From positions 25,459 to 89,458 of the forward strand of contig JABDFG010000001.1 of the NCBI GenBank assembly GCA_013286655.1: 64,000 bases of DNA. Reading direction: 5' to 3'. The position numbers were made by a program, and so were the translations under genes. This document shows, one piece after another, positions 18,260-26,714 of this stretch (position 1 is the first letter of the stretch; each line of letters opens with the position of its first letter). The notes beneath the pieces are model-generated. The model saw nothing but the letters and a program-made list of their open reading frames with translations, did not search any database and was not told the origin of the DNA. The DNA is from Bacteroidota bacterium. GTDB lineage: Bacteria > Bacteroidota > Bacteroidia > JABDFU01.

Positions 18260-18787
18260 TTGGACAAAAAAGCTTGTTTTAAGCTGGGTTATATCGGTAA
18301 GACGCACGGTATAAAAGGTGAACTTACGCTTATTACTGATATAAAGCAGGACTCTTTTTTCAAAAAACTGGAATCTGTTTTTGTTGAAATAGACCATCAG
18401 CTCGTTCCTTTCTTCATAACCTCCGCAACTTACAAGAGCAAACATGTGTTAGTTAAATTTGATGGGATCGATACCATTGAACAGGCGGCTCTGCTTAAGA
18501 ACTCCTCCGCTTATCTTCCTCTTTCCTTTTTGCCAAAACCTGATAAAACTTCTTTTCATTTCCGGGATATCATCGGATTTCAGGTAATTGACCTTATTAA
18601 AGGTCAGATTGGCATACTGGAAGCTGTTTTAGAATTTCCTCAGCAAAATGTACTTCAAATAATAAGTGCTGACAAAACCGAATTGCTTATTCCAGCCAGG
18701 TTGGAATTTGTCACTAAAATAGATTCTGCTAACAAATGTCTTGAACTAAATACACCCGAGGGTTTGCTCGATGTCTATCTCAAATAG
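18260..18787 (+). CDS. rimM: Ribosome maturation factor RimM
   Basis: A 175-residue RimM. The N-terminal beta-barrel begins [20 protein letters not shown], and the C-terminal PRC-barrel part has [13 protein letters not shown] and [14 protein letters not shown], the typical 'iPa...fv..id' ending. It helps mature the 30S subunit head with S19. The start is TTG at 18260, two bases after rpsP; no ATG upstream is possible without overlapping rpsP, and the TTG places the conserved motif at the usual distance from the N-terminus. Confidence 0.92.
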   Translation: MDKKACFKLGYIGKTHGIKGELTLITDIKQDSFFKKLESVFVEIDHQLVPFFITSATYKSKHVLVKFDGIDTIEQAALLKNSSAYLPLSFLPKPDKTSFHFRDIIGFQVIDLIKGQIGILEAVLEFPQQNVLQIISADKTELLIPARLEFVTKIDSANKCLELNTPEGLLDVYLK

Positions 18788-18798
18788 ATTAAAATTGT

Positions 18799-18806
18799 TA
18801 CCTTCG
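18799..18806 (+). promoter_or_regulatory. Putative -7 promoter element of ndk
   Basis: TACCTTCG followed by CAGCC, one base from TAnnTTTG, 18 bases before the ndk ATG. Confidence 0.4.
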
Positions 18807-18824
18807 CAGCCAAATAAAAAAACT

Positions 18825-19244
18825 ATGGCAACCAACAGAACCTTTACGATGATCAAGCCCGATGCGGTAGCCAACAACCACATTGGCCCTATTTTGGCTA
18901 AGATAAACGAAGCTCAATTCAGAATAGTAGCGCTGAAATACACTCAATTAAGCCGGGAAACTATCGGACAATTTTATGCAGTACATAAAGAGCGCTCTTT
19001 TTATGGCGAATTGGTTGACTACATGTCATCCGGCCCTATCGTTGCCGTAATCCTGGAGAAAGACAACGCAGTAGCTGATTTCAGAAAACTGATCGGGGCC
19101 ACGGATCCCGCTAAAGCAGAACCGGGCACAATACGGGCTTTATTTGCAAAATCGATTGCTGCAAATGCCATACACGGATCCGACAGCGATGAGAATGCGA
19201 AAATTGAAGGAAACTTCTTTTTCTCGATGCTGGAACGATTCTGA
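18825..19244 (+). CDS. ndk: Nucleoside diphosphate kinase
   Basis: The ORF track begins at 18771, but ATG 18825 gives [20 protein letters not shown], the exact NDK N-terminus, and 139 residues, the normal length. The active-site histidine is in [15 protein letters not shown] (~residue 114), and RPSERF-type contacts appear as [17 protein letters not shown]. The enzyme equalises the nucleoside triphosphate pools by transferring phosphate through a histidine intermediate. It follows rimM by 37 bases and has its own promoter-like motif. Confidence 0.96.
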   Translation: MATNRTFTMIKPDAVANNHIGPILAKINEAQFRIVALKYTQLSRETIGQFYAVHKERSFYGELVDYMSSGPIVAVILEKDNAVADFRKLIGATDPAKAEPGTIRALFAKSIAANAIHGSDSDENAKIEGNFFFSMLERF

Positions 19245-19270
19245 AATTTCAAGCGACTCTGAAACTTCAT

Positions 19271-20128
19271 GTGATAAATACCGGTTTTTTCAAGCTAGAT
19301 GGGGGCGCCATGTTTGGAGTGGTACCCAAATCCATCTGGAGCAAGACCAATATTCCGGATTCAAATAATATGTGTACCTGGGCCATGAGGTGTTTACTCA
19401 TTGAGGACGGCAAGCGCCTGATCCTTATTGATACAGGCATTGGAAATAAACAAACTGAAAAATTTTTAAGTTTTTATTCCCTTCACGGTGATCAGACACT
19501 GGAGAAGTCTTTGATGGAAAAAGGATTTACACGGGATGACATTACGGATGTTTTTCTAACACATCTGCATTTTGATCATTGTGGGGGAAGTATTCAATGG
19601 AATGATTCCCGAAGCGGGTACGAACCGGCTTTTAAGAATGCTACTTATTGGAGTAATGCTCAGCACTGGGAATGGGCCACAAAACCAAATGCACGGGAGA
19701 AAGCAAGTTTCTTACAGGAGAATATCCTGCCAATCCAGGAAAGTGGCCAGCTTAAATTTATCGCTGTTAATACGAGTGATCAGCGGCAACCTGTGAATGA
19801 ATTGGGTATTGATTTTTCCATTCTGGTCACCCGGGGACATACAGATGCAATGATGATACCCCATCTGCGTTACAGAGATCAAACAGTTGTTTACATGGCC
19901 GATCTGCTTCCTTCGGCAGGACATATTCCCCTCCCCTACCTGATGGCTTATGACACGCGTCCTCTTTTGACATTGAAAGAAAAGGAATCCTTTATGACAG
20001 AAGCCGCGCAAAACAAGTATGTTTTATTTTTCGAACATGACCCTATCCATGAATGCTGTACTGTCCAACAAACCGAAAAAGGAATACGTCTTGAACAAAC
20101 ACATTCTCTCCAGGAACTTTTCAATTAA
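19271..20128 (+). CDS. MBL-fold metallo-hydrolase
   Basis: A metallo-beta-lactamase-fold protein with the zinc motif LTHLHFDHCGGS (HxHxDH), a later histidine in VTRGHTDAMMIPH, aspartate in VYMADLLPSAGH, and a final histidine in FEHDP. The substrate cannot be inferred; lactonase-like or other hydrolase roles are possible. The start is uncertain. GTG 19271 is the track choice (VINTGFFKLDGG). The frame continues upstream as CTG-AAA-CTT-CAT, and close homologues of this type usually begin near MKLHVINTG, so CTG 19259 could be the real initiator. There is no in-frame ATG before it. Confidence 0.82.
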   Translation: MINTGFFKLDGGAMFGVVPKSIWSKTNIPDSNNMCTWAMRCLLIEDGKRLILIDTGIGNKQTEKFLSFYSLHGDQTLEKSLMEKGFTRDDITDVFLTHLHFDHCGGSIQWNDSRSGYEPAFKNATYWSNAQHWEWATKPNAREKASFLQENILPIQESGQLKFIAVNTSDQRQPVNELGIDFSILVTRGHTDAMMIPHLRYRDQTVVYMADLLPSAGHIPLPYLMAYDTRPLLTLKEKESFMTEAAQNKYVLFFEHDPIHECCTVQQTEKGIRLEQTHSLQELFN

Positions 20129-20139
20129 AATTAAATTGT

Positions 20140-20147
20140 TAAATTTG
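20140..20147 (+). promoter_or_regulatory. Putative -7 promoter element of hppA
   Basis: TAAATTTG followed by CAGCC, a full match to TAnnTTTG, 50 bases before the pyrophosphatase ATG. A -33 box is weak. Confidence 0.5.
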
Positions 20148-20197
20148 CAGCCTTAATTTAGCGAAAACAGCTAACCAACGAACTGAAAATCAATTTT

Positions 20198-22558
20198 ATG
20201 AACGAGAATATCATTTACTTAATACCAGCTTTAGGAATAGTTGGATTATTAGTTATGGCAGTGAAATCAGCCTGGGTCAGTAAACAGGATGCCGGTGACG
20301 CCAATATGCAGGAGCTTGCTGGTTATATTGCCAATGGCGCCATTGCCTTCCTGAAAGCGGAATGGAAAATTTTAAGCTATTTCGCGGTTATCACCGCCAT
20401 TTTGCTGGCTTGGTCAGGAACCGCCGTTGGAAGTGCGGAGCATCCCGTCCATTCTTCTCCTGTCATCGCAATCGCCTTTTTAATCGGAGCCGTATTTTCT
20501 GCTACAGCCGGATACATCGGGATGAAGGTTGCTACAAAGGCAAACGTACGCACAACACAAGCCGCCAGAACATCACTGGCTCAGGCGCTGAAAGTATCCT
20601 TCACCGGAGGAAGTGTTATGGGGCTCGGTGTTGCAGGACTTGCCGTATTCGGGCTCGGTTCCCTGTTTATCATTTTCTTTAAAACTTTTGTTCCGGCAGG
20701 CCAAGCTATCACCGGAGAAGGGATGAAAAGAGCCATTGAAGTACTGGCAGGCTTTTCGCTCGGCGCTGAAAGTATTGCACTTTTTGCCCGTGTTGGAGGC
20801 GGTATTTACACAAAAGCAGCAGACGTAGGAGCTGATCTGGTTGGTAAGGTGGAAGCCGGCATACCGGAAGATGACGTTCGCAACCCTGCGACCATTGCAG
20901 ATAACGTAGGCGATAATGTCGGTGATGTCGCCGGAATGGGTGCTGATTTATTTGGTTCGTATGTGGCTACTATGCTGGCCACAATGGTACTGGGACAGGA
21001 AATAGATGCAAGTGCGGATAAGTTCGGAGGCTTATCTCCTATACTCCTTCCAATGGTAATAGCTGGTCTGGGAATTATCTTCTCGATCATAGGAACCTTC
21101 TTTGTTCGGATTTCAAAAGAAACAGACAGCGTTCAAAAAGCGCTCAATATGGGTAACTGGTCTTCTATCGTGTTCACCGCCATTGCATCCTTCTTTTTGG
21201 TAAAATGGATGTTACCCGAACACCTCTCTATTCGCGGATGTGCAGAATTTACCTCTATGGATGTTTTCTATGCAATCATGGTTGGCCTGGTCGTAGGAAC
21301 CCTCATGAGTATTATTACGGAATATTATACAGCTATGGGCAAACGTCCGGTTAATTCCATCATTCAACGGTCTTCAACCGGGCATGCTACCAATATTATC
21401 GGAGGTCTGGCGGTAGGTATGGAATCCACGGTGATGCCAACCATCGTCTTGGCAGCCGGTATCATTCTGTCTTATCACTTTGCAAATTTATACGGAGTAG
21501 CTATTGCAGCAGCAGGAATGATGGCAACAACGGCTATGCAATTAGCAATTGACGCGTTTGGCCCGATTGCTGATAACGCAGGAGGCATTGCAGAAATGAG
21601 CGGTTTACCCAAAGAAGTCCGTCAGCGGACCGACAACCTGGACGCTGTTGGAAATACAACAGCCGCGACGGGTAAGGGGTTTGCAATCGCTTCCGCTGCG
21701 TTAACTTCACTGGCCCTTTTTGCTGCATTCGTAGGAATCGCCGGAATTTCCCACATTGATATTTACAAAGCGCCTGTTTTGGCAGGCTTATTTATAGGGG
21801 GCATGATTCCTTTTATCTTTTCTTCCTTGGCGATCGCTGCTGTTGGACGTGCAGCCATGGCTATGGTACAGGAAGTACGCAGACAATTCCGTGAAATACC
21901 GGGTATCATGGAATACAAAGCAAAACCTGAATATGAAAAATGTGTGGCTATTTCTACCACGGCATCCATCAAAGAAATGATTGCTCCCGGAGCTATTGCA
22001 TTAATTGTTCCTGTTATTGTTGGTTTTACATTTGGTCCGGAAGTTTTGGGCGGACTATTAGCGGGAGTGACAGTATCCGGTGTGTTGATGGGTATGTTTC
22101 AAAGCAATGCAGGTGGCGCATGGGATAATGCAAAAAAATCATTTGAAAAAGGTGTTGATATTGACGGGCAGGTATATTACAAAGGTTCAGAACCACATAA
22201 AGCATCTGTTACAGGAGATACCGTAGGTGATCCATTCAAGGATACTTCTGGCCCTTCTATGAACATTCTGATTAAGCTGATGAGTATTGTTTCCCTGGTG
22301 ATAGCGCCTCATATCGCCGGAATCGGCAGCGACACGGAAGCAGCGGCCAAATGTGAAATCAAAAAAGAATGTTGCACGGGTATGACAAACACAGAAACCA
22401 AGACATCCTGCTCATCCGCTAATAAGTGTGAAATGAAATGCGACATGAACAAGGTTGTAACACTTACGAAGGAAGAATGTTCAGCCTATTGCGACTCTAT
22501 GAAATGTACTCCGGAAGAAAAAGCAATCTGCCTGAAGCATGCAGGCATGGCAAAGTGA
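20198..22558 (+). CDS. hppA: Membrane-bound ion-translocating pyrophosphatase
   Basis: A 786-residue, ~16-helix membrane pyrophosphatase that couples PPi hydrolysis to H+ and/or Na+ export. The catalytic region reads [20 protein letters not shown] and then [20 protein letters not shown] (~residues 225-245). The segment [10 protein letters not shown] (~484) has Ala where K+-independent enzymes have Lys, so a K+-dependent enzyme is expected. The pumped ion cannot be fixed by eye. Unusual is a soluble C-terminal tail after about residue 716 with ten Cys in ~70 residues (e.g. [26 protein letters not shown]), which ordinary family members lack. Confidence 0.94.
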   Translation: MNENIIYLIPALGIVGLLVMAVKSAWVSKQDAGDANMQELAGYIANGAIAFLKAEWKILSYFAVITAILLAWSGTAVGSAEHPVHSSPVIAIAFLIGAVFSATAGYIGMKVATKANVRTTQAARTSLAQALKVSFTGGSVMGLGVAGLAVFGLGSLFIIFFKTFVPAGQAITGEGMKRAIEVLAGFSLGAESIALFARVGGGIYTKAADVGADLVGKVEAGIPEDDVRNPATIADNVGDNVGDVAGMGADLFGSYVATMLATMVLGQEIDASADKFGGLSPILLPMVIAGLGIIFSIIGTFFVRISKETDSVQKALNMGNWSSIVFTAIASFFLVKWMLPEHLSIRGCAEFTSMDVFYAIMVGLVVGTLMSIITEYYTAMGKRPVNSIIQRSSTGHATNIIGGLAVGMESTVMPTIVLAAGIILSYHFANLYGVAIAAAGMMATTAMQLAIDAFGPIADNAGGIAEMSGLPKEVRQRTDNLDAVGNTTAATGKGFAIASAALTSLALFAAFVGIAGISHIDIYKAPVLAGLFIGGMIPFIFSSLAIAAVGRAAMAMVQEVRRQFREIPGIMEYKAKPEYEKCVAISTTASIKEMIAPGAIALIVPVIVGFTFGPEVLGGLLAGVTVSGVLMGMFQSNAGGAWDNAKKSFEKGVDIDGQVYYKGSEPHKASVTGDTVGDPFKDTSGPSMNILIKLMSIVSLVIAPHIAGIGSDTEAAAKCEIKKECCTGMTNTETKTSCSSANKCEMKCDMNKVVTLTKEECSAYCDSMKCTPEEKAICLKHAGMAK

Positions 22559-22583
22559 GAAAAATTGGAGCTTTTAGCTGTAT

Positions 22584-23213
22584 TTAAAACAACCCATTTA
22601 TAACAGAGTCGACCTTGGTAATCACCTTTCCAAGGTCTTCTTTTTTCTCTGAAAAATTATTTTCATCTACATCAATAATCAAGAGCTTGCTATTCTTTTT
22701 GTATTGAACTTCATACTCTGAAACCCATGCTTCATAGCGTTCGTTCAGACGTTTCAGATAATCGATACGAATGGCCGTTTCGTAATCCCGGCCGCGCTTT
22801 TGAATATTGTTAACCAAAGTTGGCACAGAAGCACGCAGGTAGACCAGTACATCAGGAGGGCTGATCAGGGACTCCATCAATTTAAAAAGTTGCAGGTAAC
22901 TTTCAAAGTCACGGGTTGTCATCAGACCCATTGAATGCAGATTAGGTGCGAAGATGTACGCATCTTCGTAAATCGTCCTGTCCTGGATCACGGTCTTTTT
23001 ATTTTTTCTGAGTTCTAAAACTTTACTGAAACGATTTTGCAAAAAGAAGACCTGCAGATTAAATGACCAGCGTTGCATATCTTCATAAAAATCATTTAAA
23101 TAGGGATTATCATCAGCATCCTCGTAATGGGGCAGCCAGCTGTAATGTTTAGCTAAAAGCGTGGTTAACGTTGTTTTTCCTGATCCGATATTTCCTGCTA
23201 TAGCTACATGCAT
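22584..23213 (-). CDS. Deoxynucleoside kinase
   Basis: A 209-residue kinase of the dNK family: P-loop MHVAIAGNIGSGKTTLTTLL, then YEDADDNPYLNDFYEDMQRW, QVFFLQNRF, and the lid-side QDRTIYEDAYIFA. It phosphorylates a deoxynucleoside (dAdo/dGuo or dCyd) for dNTP salvage; base preference cannot be told. It is the last gene of a minus-strand set after rsgA and the MazG-like gene, all closely spaced. Confidence 0.88.
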   Translation of the reverse strand: MHVAIAGNIGSGKTTLTTLLAKHYSWLPHYEDADDNPYLNDFYEDMQRWSFNLQVFFLQNRFSKVLELRKNKKTVIQDRTIYEDAYIFAPNLHSMGLMTTRDFESYLQLFKLMESLISPPDVLVYLRASVPTLVNNIQKRGRDYETAIRIDYLKRLNERYEAWVSEYEVQYKKNSKLLIIDVDENNFSEKKEDLGKVITKVDSVINGLF

Positions 23214-23270
23214 TGCGAATGGATTATAAATTTAATAAGGTGACTAAAAATACAAAAAAATTTGTTTTGC

Positions 23271-23603
23271 TTAACTGGATGTAAGTTTATTGTTACGCTT
23301 GTGCCGCGTCTTATCGCGTTTCGTTTTTTTATGTAGATTATTTTTTAATGCTTTCTCAAGGTCTATCCCGGTCTGATTCGCCAGGCATATTACTACAAAC
23401 AAGACATCCGCGAGTTCATCCTCCAGCTGTTTATCTTTATCCGATTTCTTAAAACTCTGATCGCCATACCTGCGCGCTATAATGCGCGCCACCTCTCCTA
23501 CTTCTTCCGTAAGAATAGCCATATTCGTGAGTTCGGAAAAATACCGAACACCGTATTCTTTTATCCATTTATCAATTTTTTTTTGTGCTTCTTTCAGTGT
23601 CAT
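23271..23603 (-). CDS. MazG-like nucleotide pyrophosphohydrolase
   Basis: A 110-residue all-alpha NTP-PPase. The metal-binding helices are seen in MAILTEEVGEVARIIARRYG (ExxE) and QLEDELADVLFVVICLANQTG (ExxD). These small enzymes hydrolyse nucleoside triphosphates to monophosphate and PPi, cleaning the nucleotide pool. The last ~18 residues are very basic (HKKTKRDKTRHKRNNK). It sits four bases after rsgA and 57 bases before the deoxynucleoside kinase in the same direction. Confidence 0.86.
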   Translation of the reverse strand: MTLKEAQKKIDKWIKEYGVRYFSELTNMAILTEEVGEVARIIARRYGDQSFKKSDKDKQLEDELADVLFVVICLANQTGIDLEKALKNNLHKKTKRDKTRHKRNNKLTSS

Positions 23604-23607
23604 CGAT

Positions 23608-24534
23608 TCAATATTTTACCTGAAGTTCGGTTCCGTTCATTATTCCCAAATAAGTATCATAACGAGACTCCGCTATTTCCCCCCTTGCGACCCCTTCTTT
23701 GACAGCACACTGCAATTCATTCACATGCAAACAGGAATTGTATTTACACTTATTAAACAGCGCCCGCATTTCCGGAAAAAAATGAGAAAGCTCTTCTCTT
23801 TTCATATCAAACATTCCCAATTCCTTAATACCAGGAGTATCAATCACGGCACCACCACTTGACAACTCAAACAATTCAGCAGAAGTCGTTGTATGGGTTC
23901 CTTTTGAGTGGGCTTCGGACAGGTTTCCCGTTCTTTGCTTTAACAAAAGATCCAAAGCGTTTATCAGTGAGGATTTTCCTACTCCCGAATGCCCTGAAAG
24001 TAAATTGGTTTTGCCACTCATTTTTTTTTTTAATTGTTCAATTCCCTGACCCTTGAGAGCCGAAACTTCATAACAGGGATAACCAATCTTTTCATACAGG
24101 TTTTTCAATCTGAGGAGCTCCTGCAATTCGTCAGGATCATACCTGTCAACTTTGCTGAACAGGATGCTCGCGGGTATCCCATATGCCTCTGCAATGACCA
24201 GGAAACGATCCATAAATCCTGTTGAAGTCCTTGGCATAGCAATCGTGGCCACTAAAAAAGCCTGATCCATATTGGAGGCAATGATATGTGATTGCTTGGA
24301 AAGATTAGTAGACCTCCGTATAATATAATTTCTTCTTGGTTCCAATCCATAGATTACACCTTTGTTACTTTCCGCTTCCAGTTCATAATCAACGATATCT
24401 CCTACGACAACCGGATTGGTATTTTTAGAACCTTCCATCCGGAATTTCCCTTTGATCCGGCATTCCACCAGAACAGCATCTCCACCCCTCACACTATACC
24501 AGCTGCCTGTTGATTTTGTAACCAATCCCTTCAT
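23608..24534 (-). CDS. rsgA: Ribosome small-subunit GTPase RsgA
   Basis: A 308-residue circularly permuted GTPase: an OB-fold N-terminus (MKGLVTKSTGSWYSVRGGDA), G4-like LFSKVDRYD, then G1 LLSGHSGVGKSSLINAL and G3 VIDTPGIKELGMF. The zinc motif CKYNSCLHVNELQC (C-x4-C-x-H-x5-C) follows. It checks late 30S assembly and releases with GTP hydrolysis. It heads the minus-strand operon with the MazG-like gene and the deoxynucleoside kinase. The length fits the family. Confidence 0.95.
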   Translation of the reverse strand: MKGLVTKSTGSWYSVRGGDAVLVECRIKGKFRMEGSKNTNPVVVGDIVDYELEAESNKGVIYGLEPRRNYIIRRSTNLSKQSHIIASNMDQAFLVATIAMPRTSTGFMDRFLVIAEAYGIPASILFSKVDRYDPDELQELLRLKNLYEKIGYPCYEVSALKGQGIEQLKKKMSGKTNLLSGHSGVGKSSLINALDLLLKQRTGNLSEAHSKGTHTTTSAELFELSSGGAVIDTPGIKELGMFDMKREELSHFFPEMRALFNKCKYNSCLHVNELQCAVKEGVARGEIAESRYDTYLGIMNGTELQVKY

Positions 24535-24587
24535 AATACTGTAAAGTTATCATTACCTTGCTTACTATTTTAAAAGGTATTAACTTT

Positions 24588-24595
24588 TACCTTTG
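24588..24595 (+). promoter_or_regulatory. Putative -7 promoter element of gldA
   Basis: TACCTTTG, a full match to TAnnTTTG, 16 bases before the gldA ATG. Confidence 0.5.
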
Positions 24596-24611
24596 GTAAA
24601 CAATCGGAATT

Positions 24612-25535
24612 ATGTCCATAAAAGTAAACACAGTCAGCAAAATATACGGCACTCAAAAAGCCCTGAACAATGTATCATTCGAAATAAAAACCGGTGAAAT
24701 TGTCGGTTTTCTCGGCCCTAACGGAGCCGGGAAGTCGACCATGATGAAAATACTCACCTGTTTCATTCCGCAAACGACCGGAACGGCATTTGTTTGTAAT
24801 CACAACATTGCAGAAGAAAGCATCGAAGTACGGAAGTGTGTCGGTTACTTAGCCGAACATAACCCCCTTTACCAGGATATGTATGTGAAAGAATACCTGG
24901 AATTTATTGCGGGACTCCATCCCGATAAAATTTCACGTAAAGAGATACCTTCCCGTATAAAAAAAATGATCGAGATTACAGGGCTTGAAATTGAACAAAA
25001 GAAAAAAATCGGAGCTCTCTCCAAAGGTTACCGGCAACGCGTTGGCCTGGCACAGGCGCTTCTGCATGATCCACAGGTATTAATTCTGGATGAACCAACA
25101 ACCGGTCTTGATCCCAATCAACTGACAGAAATCCGTTCGCTTATCAAAGAAGTGGGAAAAGAAAAAACAGTGATGCTTTCCACCCATATTATGCAGGAAG
25201 TCGATGCAATATGCGATCGTGTTATTATCATTAACAAAGGTGAAATTGTAGCGGACGATACAACCCGGAATATTCAAAAAACAAAAGGGAACAAGCAAAT
25301 CATTATCGTGGAGTTTGATAAAAGCACCTCTCAACAAGAACTCCTTTTAATTCAGAATGTAACGTCCGCCACCAATATAAAGGAAAACACCTGGCAATTA
25401 GTTGCCAATTCGGAACAGGACGTTCGTCCTGAAATTTTCCAGTATGCCGTCAGAAACAACTTAGCCGTACTTACCCTTCATAAAGAGGAAGAAAAACTGG
25501 AGGATATTTTCAAAGAACTAACAGTAAAAAAATAG
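24612..25535 (+). CDS. gldA: ABC transporter ATPase, GldA-type
   Basis: A 307-residue ABC ATPase: Walker A GFLGPNGAGKSTMMKIL, Q-loop near VGYLAEHNPLYQDM, signature LSKGYRQRVGLAQAL, Walker B VLILDEPTTGLDPNQ and switch LSTHIMQEVD. The sequence and length match GldA, the ATPase linked to gliding motility in Bacteroidota; such ATPases pair with GldF/GldG membrane subunits. Neither subunit is in this window, and the gene stands alone before tRNA-Pro. A generic ABC-2-type export ATPase is the alternative. Confidence 0.83.
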   Translation: MSIKVNTVSKIYGTQKALNNVSFEIKTGEIVGFLGPNGAGKSTMMKILTCFIPQTTGTAFVCNHNIAEESIEVRKCVGYLAEHNPLYQDMYVKEYLEFIAGLHPDKISRKEIPSRIKKMIEITGLEIEQKKKIGALSKGYRQRVGLAQALLHDPQVLILDEPTTGLDPNQLTEIRSLIKEVGKEKTVMLSTHIMQEVDAICDRVIIINKGEIVADDTTRNIQKTKGNKQIIIVEFDKSTSQQELLLIQNVTSATNIKENTWQLVANSEQDVRPEIFQYAVRNNLAVLTLHKEEEKLEDIFKELTVKK

Positions 25536-25569
25536 ATCGAATCGCCTCTTATTTGTAATCAAAAAACAA

Positions 25570-25577
25570 TAACTTTG
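25570..25577 (+). promoter_or_regulatory. Putative -7 promoter element of tRNA-Pro
   Basis: TAACTTTG, a full match to TAnnTTTG, 34 bases before the mature tRNA 5' end. Confidence 0.45.
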
Positions 25578-25611
25578 CCGCCTTACTAAACTTCCTTCAC
25601 AGGAATTTTAA

Positions 25612-25685
25612 CGGGATGTAGCGTAGCCTGGTATCGCGCCAGCATGGGGTGCTGGAGGTCGTGGGTTCAAATCCCGCCATCCCGA
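25612..25685 (+). tRNA. tRNA-Pro (anticodon GGG)
   Basis: The acceptor arms CGGGATG and CATCCCG pair fully, followed by discriminator A. The anticodon arm CCAGC-ATGGGGT-GCTGG gives anticodon GGG with U33 and G37, and the T arm reads GTGGGTTCAAATCCCGC. The 74-base gene has no encoded CCA. It decodes CCC and CCU. An intrinsic terminator follows within five bases. Confidence 0.95.
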
Positions 25686-25689
25686 CATT

Positions 25690-25730
25690 AGAAAAGCCCC
25701 TAATTTATTCAATCAGGGGCTTTTCTGTTT
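25690..25730 (+). terminator. Intrinsic terminator after tRNA-Pro
   Basis: AGAAAAGCCCCT (25690-25701) pairs exactly with AGGGGCTTTTCT (25715-25726) around a 13-base loop; the 3' arm holds TTTT, followed by GTTT. It separates the tRNA from the hip locus. Confidence 0.85.
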
Positions 25731-25858
25731 CTATAGTCACCTTCTTCAGTCACTTCTGTTGGTTTTCTTCATACATACTTTTCTCAAACTCATTTATTTT
25801 GGTACCTGCAGTTCTCAATATTTTTTTCCTCTGAGGGTTACTGAAAATCATTTAACAC

Positions 25859-25875
25859 TATACTATTTTTGTATG
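25859..25875 (+). promoter_or_regulatory. Operator-like palindrome O1 of the hip locus
   Basis: TATAC-TATTTTT-GTATG. Same half-sites as the two boxes at 25899 and 25939, with one mismatch in the last base. The spacer overlaps a TATTTTTG promoter-like motif. Probably bound by the HipB-like protein (inference). Confidence 0.65.
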
Positions 25876-25898
25876 TTTTATATTAAAATTAGAATATT

Positions 25899-25915
25899 TA
25901 TACTATATTTGTATA
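25899..25915 (+). promoter_or_regulatory. Operator-like palindrome O2 of the hip locus
   Basis: TATAC-TATATTT-GTATA, a perfect 5-bp inverted repeat, exactly 40 bases after O1. It overlaps TATATTTG at 25904-25911, a full match to the -7 motif, so binding here would block transcription start. Confidence 0.7.
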
Positions 25916-25938
25916 TTTTAAATAAATAATTTACATAT

Positions 25939-25955
25939 TATACAATATTAGTATA
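25939..25955 (+). promoter_or_regulatory. Operator-like palindrome O3 of the hip locus
   Basis: TATAC-AATATTA-GTATA, a perfect 5-bp inverted repeat, exactly 40 bases after O2 and touching the hipB ATG at 25956. Confidence 0.7.
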
Positions 25956-26399
25956 ATGAAAGAGATAACTAATATAGCAGCTTTTGTTAAATACAACCGA
26001 GAGAAACTGAAACTTACCCAAGAGCGATTAGCGGAGATGGCTGGTGTAGGTATTCACTTTATCCGTGATCTGGAACAAGGTCGTTCAGCGTTACGTCTTG
26101 ATAAAGTTAATCAGGTATTAAATATGTTCGGACATCAATTAGCAACAACAACAAACAAGATCGATCCTTATAAGCTTTGGTTTAGCTATTTAGGGCAACC
26201 CGTTAAAATAACCCAAAAGGGAAACCAGGAATTTTATGGTTTTCTTATAAAAGAAATAAGAGATTCAAAAAGTGAAATTGTTGCATGGAGACTCGTGCCT
26301 AACCCTGACGCAATAGAATGGCAAAAAAAGCCAAATGATGATTTAACTACAGTCATTCAACACGCTGATATTATAGGAATTGAATTGCAAAAAAGATGA
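25956..26399 (+). CDS. HipB-like XRE-family antitoxin/repressor
   Basis: A 147-residue protein. Residues ~8-60 form an XRE helix-turn-helix: KLTQERLAEMAGVGIHFIRD, then LEQGRSALRLDKVNQVLNMF, closely matching HipB/Y4mF-type repressors. Unlike E. coli HipB (88 residues), about 75 residues follow (KLWFSYLGQPVKITQKGNQE to the end), with a beta-rich look and no family I recognise. It should repress its own operon by binding the TATAC-N7-GTATA boxes just upstream. The next gene overlaps it by four bases (ATGA), so the three genes form one operon. Confidence 0.85.
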   Translation: MKEITNIAAFVKYNREKLKLTQERLAEMAGVGIHFIRDLEQGRSALRLDKVNQVLNMFGHQLATTTNKIDPYKLWFSYLGQPVKITQKGNQEFYGFLIKEIRDSKSEIVAWRLVPNPDAIEWQKKPNDDLTTVIQHADIIGIELQKR

Positions 26400-26713
26400 A
26401 ACGAGGTAAAGTAATTATAAGTAATACTGTTGTCGGTCATGTTTGGCAGGACGAAAATGGATATTGGTTTAAATACACAGATGAGTATTATAATAATCCA
26501 ATTCATGGCCCGGTAAGCCAAACATTGCCGGTTGAAGTACAAACCCACAACGACAAAAGATCGATGATTCCTTTTTTTGACGGACTAATACCGGAAGGAT
26601 GGTTATTCGACATTGCAATTGATAATTGGAAGATCAACGAAAAAGACAGAATGGAATTATTGTTAACAGTATGTAAAGATTGCATAGGTGCAGTAAGTAT
26701 CGAAAGAGAATAA
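26396..26713 (+). CDS. HipS-like protein (HipA N1 domain alone)
   Basis: A 105-residue protein equal to the N-terminal subdomain of HipA: a short beta-sheet start (KVIISNTVVGHVWQDENGYW), FKYTDEYYNNPIHGPVSQTLP, the hallmark IPFFDGLIPEGWLFD (~58-72) and the end CKDCIGAVSIE. In two-gene hipBA systems this domain is fused to the kinase. Here it is a separate gene, as in E. coli O127 hipBST, where HipS is the antitoxin that blocks HipT with a tryptophan; W69 in the PEGW motif is a candidate counterpart. It overlaps hipB by four bases and hipT follows after one base. Confidence 0.84.
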   Translation: MKRGKVIISNTVVGHVWQDENGYWFKYTDEYYNNPIHGPVSQTLPVEVQTHNDKRSMIPFFDGLIPEGWLFDIAIDNWKINEKDRMELLLTVCKDCIGAVSIERE

Positions 26714-26714
26714 A

